From contig NW_020312009.1 of the NCBI RefSeq assembly GCF_003144115.1, forward strand, positions 358,900-422,899: 64,000 nucleotides of DNA, in the 5' to 3' direction. This DNA is from Tilletiopsis washingtonensis. Taxonomy: Eukaryota > Basidiomycota > Exobasidiomycetes > Entylomatales. Every line of letters starts with the position of its first letter. Position 1 is the stretch's first letter. Made by a program: the position numbers and the translations under genes. Of this stretch, positions 56,873 through 64,000 are shown piece by piece. The notes beneath the pieces are model-generated. The model ran no database searches and was not told the origin of the DNA. It saw nothing but the letters and a program-made list of their open reading frames with translations.

Positions 56873-58763
56873 ATGGCCCGGCTCAGCGAGCTGCCCAGCT
56901 CGGCGCCCGCCGACGTCGCCGAGGGCTCGTCTGCCGCCGCGCTGGCGGCCGAGGTGCCGGCAGATGCACCTGCGGATGCAGCTGCCGACGGCGAGGAGGA
57001 TGAGGAAGACGAGGATGGCGACGGCTATGAAGTCGAGGCGATCCTGAGCCACGAGAAGAACCGCATTATCAAGGTGAGTTGGGCCAGCCACGCAAGCAGC
57101 GAGCGCACGCCGGCCTGTCGTTACGGCGCTGCGTGCGAGCAGCATGCTATCGCACAGACACGCTGGCCGATGGGATTGCGCCTCCCGCTATGCTTTTGCT
57201 ACTGTCCTGCATCTCTGACGCCATGCCTCCTACAGGGCGAGATTGCCTACCTCTGCTCGTGGAAGGGCTACTCGCCCGAGGACAACAGCTGGGTGACGGC
57301 GAGCGATGCAGTCGGCATGAAGGAGTTGACCGACATCTACTGGGCCAAGCAAAAGAAGGCCACCGAGATCGTCAAGCACAAGACATCCTTCTCCGGCTCG
57401 GCACTCAAGGGCGCCGGCACTCGCGGCCGCACGTCTCCTGCGGCGAAGGAGACGCCCAAGAAGACGCCTGCTCGCGCTGCAGCGGCCGCAGCGACTGCGT
57501 CGTCGGCTATCAACTCGGGCAAGAAGCGCGGACGTCCGCCTGGCGGCTCCGCTAAGAATGATGCGGCAATCGATGAGGCTCTCGAGGCGCGTGACTCTCG
57601 CAAGCGCTCGCGTACGGCAGCCGCGGCCAACCTCTCGCGCAACGCAGAGGACGACCCGAAGGACTTGGAGGCAGATGAAGATGCGGACGACAGTGATCTG
57701 GTGGCGCGCTTTGGGGCGGAGGAGGTGGAGCGTAGGAAGCGCATTCGCCAGGCGCAAAAGTACGAGGCCCTCGCGGACTGGGAGAATGTGGTGCACCACG
57801 TCGAGACGGTGGAGAAGCTCGACAACGGAAAGCTCGTCGCCTTCGTCATCTTGTGAGTCAGACTGGAAGCGCAACCTGCGGCATGCGCTGACATGCTGGC
57901 CGTGCGACAGCGAGGACGGGGAACGACACTGCTACGAGGCACCAGTGACGAACCACCGCTGCCCGCAGAAGGTGTGTCTGCCTGCCTGCATGCGCGCATT
58001 CGTCTGCTCACCTCTTGCGCCAGATGATTGCGTTCTACGAGTCCAAGCTGCGCTTCAAGCCCGAGGCATCCGCGGGTAAGCGCTTTCTCCTCATCAGCAT
58101 GTCGCTATCATGCTCATTCGGTGTGTGCCTCTTGCAGCTGCCAACCTGCTCAAGATTGAGCGCATGGAGAACGACGCGCGTGCTCGCGCACTCAAAGCAG
58201 CAGACGCCGCGCTCGCGGCGCAGAACATCGAGGCAGCACGCGCTGCTTCCTCTCCCTCGGGCACGCAGCAGCCGCAGGAGGACAGCCAAGACGCGGCGGA
58301 TGCCGCAGCTGAACTTACGGAGGAGGCGGCGCCGGCCGAGCAGGCGGCCGCGACTGAGGCCGCGACGCAGGAAGATGGAGCGGCACCGGCTTCTGGGAGC
58401 GTCGCTGCTGCTGCTGCGGAGGAGGAGGAGAACGTGTCGATGAGCGCGCCCAACGGCACGAACGACAGCGACGCCGCGGCGTCGACGGAGGCGCTGCCTT
58501 CTGGCTCTCTGCTGCCTGCCGGCGCAGAGGTGGGCGCAGCGGCAGATGGCGATGTCGAGATGGACGAGGCCGCGCCCATTCCTTCCTCGGCTGCGGCGGG
58601 CATCAACGGCACGGATGCTGCCTCGGACGCCGCAGTGGCGCCGACTTCTTCATCGGCCGACACTTCCTCCGTCGCGACGCCCGCCGCCGCCGCCGCTGCT
58701 GCTGCTCCTGCGGCCATTGGCGCACTGGATGCCCCACAGGCACCGGCTGCTCCTGCCATCTAA
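56873..58763 (+). CDS. HP1-like chromodomain / chromo-shadow protein with AT-hook linker
   Basis: Heterochromatin protein that should read methylated histone H3K9. Five exons, 56873-57073, 57236-57852, 57911-57971, 58024-58075 and 58138-58763, give 518 residues, about two to three times usual HP1 length. The chromodomain spans about residues 50-105, with aromatic-cage positions Tyr52, Trp76 and Tyr79 (YEVEAIL, CSWKGYSPEDNSW). The linker carries KKRGRPPGG, an AT-hook, amid Lys/Ala-rich sequence. The chromo-shadow domain, about 245-305, reads WENVVHHVETVEKLDNGKL and EAPVTNHRCPQKMIAFYESK. The last ~200 residues are Ala/Glu/Ser-rich and disordered. Joins preserve phase. Confidence 0.91.
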
Positions 58764-58988
58764 TTCTCGGCCTTTCGAAAGGGCCTGCATCGTCCACTCC
58801 ACTACTACTCTGCTTTGCTCGTCACGACTACTTTTCCCATGCCTCGCTCGCTTCTCGCTCTCGCAATACCAAAGCCCATCATCTTCCTTCGCCGTTGCTC
58901 TCCTGACTTGCTGTCTCTCTCTTCTCTTCCGCACAGCTGTCATAACTTCTGCACCATGACAGAGAGGACGTCGATGCGGCTCGCATTT

Positions 58989-60964
58989 TTACTTGCGCAG
59001 CGGCATCATCGGCAGCACCTCGTCGAACATCTGCCGATCGACAAAGTACGGCTCCTTGACGTCGAGCGTGCGTTTGCGCGCGCCCATCTTCTCCACTCTC
59101 TCCTCCTCCCGCACGCCCTCCCACTCCGTGCTGCTGCGCATGTACCATGCCAGGCGCCTGAAGAGGGCCGCATACGCGCCGTGCGTCTCTGCTCTGGGCG
59201 TGCGTCCGCCGGCCGACTCGAGCGTGTAGAAGAGGCGTGCTCGCGCCACAAGAAGGTTGAACGTCTGGCGAGACTCGCCATCCTCGAGCGCGGAGCGAGC
59301 AGCTCCTTGTGCGCTGCCGCCGTTGCGAAAGACGCCGGAGAGCGGCACGATGCGATCACGACGGTTGGAGGTCAGGTGAAAGCCTGCCTCTCGAGAGAGG
59401 CGACCAAACGGCCCGATTTGCAGGAAGCGAGGAAAGGAACCGACGAGACCGCTGGTGGCAGTGCGGATCTTGAGCTGTCGGGTGCGAGGCAGAAGAGACA
59501 GTCGAGTGACGACGCTGATTGTTGTTGTACGAGTGTCAGATCAGATTCTTGCGCGGCCAGCACGGCAAAACGGCGAGAGGCTAATCTCACCGAGCGGGAT
59601 GCGCTGCGAACATGACGTACTATCGACCGAGAGTCATCGCAATCAGCCAATGGCCCTGCTTTTGCGGGCAACGAGTCAAGACCACTCACACCGCCAATTC
59701 CAACAAGCAGCGCGCCAGTGGCAGCCACAGTGCGAATCTCGATGCGCACTAGCTCCGGCATCTTCTCCTTGCTGTGTGTGTGTGCAAAGAGGACACATGC
59801 AGGTGGGATTCAGTAATGGCAACTCGTGGGCATGAGCCTCGCCATGGCTCGCAGTCCTCGCAGAGCAAGGAGAGGAGGCAGGCAGGGGGAAAGGAGAAGG
59901 GCGGACACACTCACGTAGGGAACAGCGGCCAGACGAGGTGATTGTAGAGCGATTGACAAGTCAAAGCTCTGCGTATGTTGAGACGTCAGCATCTTCCCCC
60001 CGCAATTGCACGGCGGGAAGAAGAAGAAGAAGGAAAGCGCGACGTGTGGAACGTACCCAGCCGTAAGCGTCATCAAGCCACACAGCCAGCTCAGCTGCCA
60101 CTTGGTGCTGCACGGCCCGCGGAAGAGGATGACTTCCTCTGCGCCCGCTGCGTGTGTTGATGCAGTCGGCGCTCCGTAGTTGGCGCTCGCGCCTGCGTGA
60201 CTGGCGCCCGCGCCTCCGTCGGTGGCGCCTGCGCCTGGTGCGTTGCTCGCTCCCGATGCCGCTGCTGCAGCGGCGCTCGCAGCCGATGCCGCTCCTGCTG
60301 CAGCTTGCGCTCCAGTGCCGGCGGCTGCGGTAGAGGAGGCAGCCCTTGCGCCTCTTGCCGTGCCCTTGTATCGTGCCTCGCGGCGCTCCTTCCCCTTCTT
60401 TGCCTCGCCCTCCTCCACGATCAACTCTGCCATCCTCTCCATGAACTCGTGCACATCACCTTCGCCCTCCTTCTGTGCTCTTCTCGCACTTGGCCCACCG
60501 CCGGCGGCGCGCTTGGCGACGGCTGCCTCTACCGAGTCCTTGGCTAGGCCTTCGAGAGAGGCCATCATCTCCTTGTACGTCTTGCGAGCCACGTCTTGGG
60601 GCGTCGAGCCGCTGATGACTCGCTCGGGCCCGCCGAGAAAGCTGGCGCGGATGCTTGGTCGCTCGTCGGAGGACGGCGGCGTCGATGCGCCGCCGGGAGG
60701 AGGCGAGGAGGCACCAGCACCAGCAGCAGCGCCAGCACCCGCACCAGCAGTGTGACTCTGACTGTCTGCGTCTGCGTCTGCGCGGGCACTGGCGGTGACG
60801 CGGGGAGTGCGGATGCTGGACACTGGCACGGCGGCCTTGACGTGCTTCTTCATCGGCGGCGCCGGCGCGCGCTTGGACACGCCGCGGACGTGCCATGGCG
60901 ACGCCGCGAGCGGGAGGCGCGCGCAGGGGCGAGCGACGCCGCTGCGGACAAGGGAGAGAGACAT
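58989..60964 (-). CDS. mitochondrial TMEM223-like two-span membrane protein
   Basis: Five exons, 60964-60057, 59968-59915, 59771-59690, 59619-59591 and 59514-58989, give 532 residues. The N-terminus is Arg/Ala-rich without acidic residues (SLSLVRSGVARPCARLPL), a likely mitochondrial targeting sequence. A ~240-residue Ala/Gly-rich region follows. Two hydrophobic spans come next (WQLSWLCGLMTLTAG region; TVAATGALLVGIGGYVMFA). After them VVTRLSLLPRTRQLKIRTAT and GRLSREAGFHL resemble the TMEM223/TMEM70-like layout (helical hairpin, then a soluble domain), a family tied to respiratory-complex assembly. The 29 nt exon 4 is inferred because it is the only way to keep phase and gives a continuous second span. 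The family assignment is tentative. Confidence 0.7.
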
Positions 60965-61170
60965 GATGGTCGCCGCCGAGGCGCAGAGGAAGGGGAGGAT
61001 GGAGGCAGGTCAGAGGGCGGCAAGAGTGCAGAAGCGCGCCGAGGTCAGCAGAGCCACTCGACTGGCGCGCCTCGCCCGACTCCCGCCGCGCCGCCTCGCT
61101 CGCTCTGCCTGCCGCGCACGTCCCCCACCTGTCCTCGCGCCCACCACCGCGCCATGCCTCTTCGGCCACC

Positions 61171-61700
61171 ATGGCCTCGCTCCTCTCCCACCTGCTCGTC
61201 GTCGCGCTGCGCCTCGCGCTCTTCGCCGCATGTCGCACCTTGCTGCTGCCTCTTCTCTTCGGCGAGGCGCGCCATGCCTCGCTCGATCTAGTCGACGACG
61301 ACGACGACGGCGCCTCTCTCGCGCCCGCCGAGGTGCCGCTGCGCACGCTGCCCTCGCCCGCCACGGCGTCGCGGCGTGCCGGCGCAGCCGCAGCCGCACA
61401 CACTCGCTCCTCCTCCTCCACCGCACCACAGCTGCTCTTCAACCTCGTCGCGCCACACTCTGCCTCGGCGCTGCTCTTCGCCCTCTCCTTTGAGGAGTCC
61501 AGCCTGCTCTTTCTCCTCGTGCTCCTCGAGGCTCTCGGCCTCGACGGCCGCGTGCTGCGCGCACACTGGCGCCTCTCCCTCCTCGCCGTCCTCGCACTCG
61601 CCGTGCTCTTGATTCCCCTCGGCATCTGTGCGCTCTTCACTCTGCGCGTCGACAGTGAGTGTGGTGCCGCGAGTCCTCTCATGCCCCCTCTTGCGCCGCG

Positions 61701-61738
<38 letters not shown>

Positions 61739-63139
61739 AGTGTTACCGCATGTGCGCTGACGACAGTGGGCGCGCCCCCGTGATAATCAGCTGCCTCTCC
61801 TCTCTCGCGTCGCATTCTCTGGGCTATGCTGCCCTTTCTCGCCTGGCTGGCTCTGTTCCTGCGCGTGCCCTTGCCCAGCGCCATGGCTTCCGTCTCCTCC
61901 CTGCTCGACGCCGCCCTTGCGCGCACCGCCGTGCTGGGCGTCACGCTCATCGCGCTCCTCTCCGGCTCCGCCGCCGCTGCCTCTGCAGTCGACACGTGGG
62001 ACGCCTTCTTCAACAAGCATCCCCCGCGTCCGCCGACGGCGCAGGACGAACGCACGGCGCACGAGAGCTATGTGCGCGCAAGACAGGATCTCAAAATGAG
62101 GAAAGAGGCACTGGCGGCGCTGAGAGCTAGACCGGACGAGGAGCAGCTGGGCTTGTTGGGCAGGATTTGGGGAGGCACTAGCAGAGATAAAGGTGAGTTG
62201 AGCGCCGCACACAGGCCACGAGGCAGCAGGTGAGAGAAAAGGGAGGAGGTAGAATGACGGCGGCAGTGTGAGAGAGAGAGGTCACGGGGCGCTTGAAGGA
62301 AGGATTCGAGGCTGAGAGGGTGACCACAGAGGGCAACGAGCGTGGGACATGTCCGGGATGAAGGCCGCACGATGGTCGCTGGTCCGCGAGAGATGCTGCT
62401 CAGCCCGGCCGGCTCCGCAACAACGGGGGCGTGAAGCCTCTTCGCTCATTGCACGATGTCCCGTGCCATCCACGCCTCGATGGGTGATTGGGGAAGGGGG
62501 GGGGGGTAAACCTTTGCTCACGTCTCCTTTTGCCCCTCTCTTTTTCTCGCGCCTGGGCAGAAGCCGCCTCTCTAACGAGCGAAATCACGGGCCTCGAGAT
62601 GCTAGCGCGCGCCATGCGAGACGACTACGATGTCATTCTTTCCCTGCGTCGCGCTGCCCAATGGTCTCGCACGCTGCACGGACGTTTTCTTCTCTTCCTC
62701 GGGCATTGCTTCTCCCTCTACTGCCTCTGGCGCTGCTTCTCCGCGCTGCTCAACCTCATCCTCCTGGGCTACTCGGACGCGGCGCCGCCCGACTTTGTCG
62801 CGTGGGGCATTGCCCATCTCTTTGCCCTCTTCAACGCCCACGTCGATCTGCAGATGTGGACGCGCCAGATCAGCCTCCTCTTTGTGGGCGCCCTGATTGC
62901 GCTGAGGATGAGAGTGGTGCTGAGTGGCCTGGGAGCGGTGAGTTGGGCAAGAAGCAGACCTGCATATTGAGAGAGGATGGCCGAGCCCGTGGGAGCCCCC
63001 GCATAGCTGACGCATAGCACACTCGCCTGCCCCCGTTGGTCAGTTCTTCAGAGCGGCAAGCACAGGCGTCAGCACTGGCTTTCTCATTCTCTTCCTCGCC
63101 GAAGTCCTCGTACGTTTTGCCGCCTTTTTCTCCTCTCTC

Positions 63140-63189
<50 letters not shown>

Positions 63190-63463
63190 CGGCGCTGACT
63201 TGCCCCCCTTGCAACAGACGATCTACCTGCTCGCCACGCTGATCCAGCTGCGCACCGCCCTGCCGCCGAGCTTCTCCGTCGGCGACGGCGTCGGCGCTGG
63301 CAGTGCACAGCAGCCGCTCCCGCCGCTCCTCTCCACGCTGCCGAGCTTCGCCGTCGTCTTTGGCGCCCTCTTTGACGCCGGCTTCTTGCTCTCGGCCCTG
63401 GCGACGGGCCTGCATCGCTACATTACACGCGGCGACTCTGAGCCCGTGTTTGGCCGACGATGA
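61171..63463 (+). CDS. Golgi pH regulator (GPHR/GPR89)-like channel
   Basis: Predicted anion-channel-like protein of Golgi membranes; the plant homologues are the GTG proteins. Five exons, 61171-61654, 61791-62192, 62561-62937, 63044-63109 and 63218-63463, give 524 residues. Family landmarks: FALSFEESSLLFLLVLLEALG (human FAFSCTMFELIIFEILG), VLGVTLIALLSGSAAA (human VIGVTLMALLSGFGAV), TSEITGLEMLARAM, FLGHCFSLYCLWRCF and MWTRQISLLFVG. The C-terminal FDAGFLLSALATGL matches FDVIFLVSALSSI. About nine hydrophobic segments are visible, as expected. Introns 1 and 4 contain 37- and 45-base poly-C runs, and intron 2 is 368 nt with an 11-base G run. A short divergent region (206 bp) separates it from the TMEM223-like gene. 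Confidence 0.92.
61701..61737 (+). repeat. poly-C tract (37 C) in intron 1 of the GPHR-like gene
   Basis: Uninterrupted run of 37 cytosines in the intron 61655-61790, upstream of a GCTGAC branch-like sequence. The exact length may be a sequencing or assembly estimate. Confidence 0.9.
62496..62506 (+). repeat. poly-G tract (11 G) in intron 2 of the GPHR-like gene
   Basis: Run of 11 guanines on the coding strand in the 368 nt intron 62193-62560. It is the opposite base to the C tracts in introns 1 and 4. Confidence 0.8.
63141..63185 (+). repeat. poly-C tract (45 C) in intron 4 of the GPHR-like gene
   Basis: Uninterrupted run of 45 cytosines within the 108 nt intron 63110-63217, preceded by CTCTCTCT and followed by GCTGACTTG and the CAACAG acceptor. 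Confidence 0.9.
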
Positions 63464-63929
63464 AGGTTGAGGGGGGCGAGGGGGCAACGCAATACACACG
63501 TCACAAACAACGAGAGCTGAGAGGAGCAGCATTGGGGAAAGGGGGGGAGGGGGCAGCGCGCGTTCTTGCTCCCACCTGCGTGTGTGCTGCGCGCGGGGGC
63601 GCGCCTTGCGTGCGTCTCGGCGCCTCTTGAGGCTGAGCTGCGGCTTGCGCGGGCCAAGCGCGAGGCCAGCCAAGTAAGCTTGTCGGCGTGACTCTGTCTT
63701 TCTCTCTCTCTCTCTCTCCTTGCAGTGCGCCTCAGAGTCTGAGCGACGCAAGGATTGGGGGCCATGGCCAAGAAGTTTCGTGCCGCGGCCCGAGTCCGGC
63801 CCGGCGCGCCCGAGTTGCGACAGGCGGCTTGAGCGAGCGCGCGTTCATAAGCCGGGCGCGGCGTGAATGCTCCATTGCTGCCCTCCACCTTGCCCCCCCC
63901 CCCCCCCATCACCGCCAGTCCTGCCCAGC
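63464..63929 (+). promoter_or_regulatory. upstream region of the last gene with probable 5' UTR intron and uORF
   Basis: The plus strand holds GTAAGC at 63674, a (CT)n run at about 63699-63718 and TTGCAG ending at 63725, which together look like a 52 nt 5' UTR intron. A 22-codon upstream ORF follows at 63764-63832 (starts MAKKFRAAARVR, stop TGA). A 15-base C run at 63893-63907 lies just before the main start. The intron and uORF are inferred from sequence only. Confidence 0.4.
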
Positions 63930-64000
63930 ATGCCTCCCACTTCGCAGCAGCAGCAGCGCGAGTTCCACCTCGTCCTCCTCGGCGCCACGGGCTTCACCGG
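63930..64000 (+). CDS. saccharopine-dehydrogenase-like oxidoreductase, N-terminus only
   Basis: The last 71 bases encode MPPTSQQQQREFHLVLLGAT followed by GFT before the window ends. GATGFT(G) with the preceding hydrophobic beta strand is the dinucleotide-binding motif seen at the start of saccharopine-dehydrogenase-like (SCCPDH, trans-acting enoyl reductase) proteins. It could be another Rossmann-fold reductase. The ATG at 63930 fits the usual short distance to the motif. Confidence 0.6.
   Translation, partial: MPPTSQQQQREFHLVLLGATGFT

Noticed and set aside
61701-61737. Poly-C runs as telomere or assembly-gap filler
   Set aside because: They lie inside introns of one well-conserved gene with intact flanking splice sites, so a telomere is ruled out. 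Exact length remains uncertain.
1-64000. CRISPR arrays, insertion sequences, rRNA genes
   Set aside because: No spaced direct repeats, transposase-like proteins, terminal inverted repeats or rRNA-like sequence were noticed; the gene structure is clearly that of a fungal nuclear genome.

Overview
This 64 kb window looks like nuclear DNA from a GC-rich basidiomycete fungus, most likely Ustilaginomycotina. That placement is an inference from gene content and intron style; no phylogeny was run. Genes are compact and intron-rich. I placed about 84 introns by joining reading frames. Most are 50-60 nt, with GTGAGT-type donors and a CTGAC/CTRAY branch site shortly before the acceptor AG. Almost every gene is a recognisable housekeeping or cell-biology gene. 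No rRNA, tRNA, CRISPR array, plasmid or transposon could be supported.

Layout, left to right: (1-15.5 kb) acetyl-CoA carboxylase C-terminal part (+), USO1/p115 tether (-), an RCC2-like propeller fused to a PHD finger (+), SPP2-type G-patch splicing factor (-), PRP38 splicing factor (+), F-box/cysteine-rich protein (-). (15.5-21.3 kb) a 5.85 kb stretch in which I support no gene. (21.3-27 kb) an SLT2-type MAP kinase with a large insertion in its activation segment (+), and BUB2/Cdc16 RabGAP (-). (27.5-39 kb) PTA1/symplekin (+), MED4 (-), AP-2 sigma (+), SMP3-type GPI mannosyltransferase (-), HSE1/STAM (-). (39.7-49.5 kb) four co-directional genes: KAR9-like microtubule protein with a GAS2-like tail, cytochrome P450, a multi-pass membrane protein, and geranylgeranyl diphosphate synthase. 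(49.7-64 kb) a four-span membrane protein (-), a BBE-like FAD oxidase (+), a disordered Ser/Pro protein (-), an HP1-like chromodomain protein (+), a mitochondrial TMEM223-like protein (-), a Golgi pH regulator-like channel whose introns carry poly-C tracts (+), and the first codons of a saccharopine-dehydrogenase-like gene (+).

Neighbouring genes mostly alternate in strand, giving divergent promoter pairs and convergent 3' ends as little as 39 bp apart. Functionally linked neighbours include the SPP2/PRP38 divergent pair (both pre-mRNA splicing). A looser group of P450, membrane protein, GGPP synthase and FAD oxidase could be read as a small isoprenoid-modifying locus, but no terpene cyclase is present. 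The items I find most worth following are the MAP-kinase activation-loop insertion, the RCC2-PHD fusion, the KAR9-GAS2 architecture with an SxIP motif, the GGFS flavin-site change in the oxidase, the gene-free 5.85 kb, and the poly-C introns. Exon joins were made by eye and checked for reading phase; all coding totals given are multiples of three.
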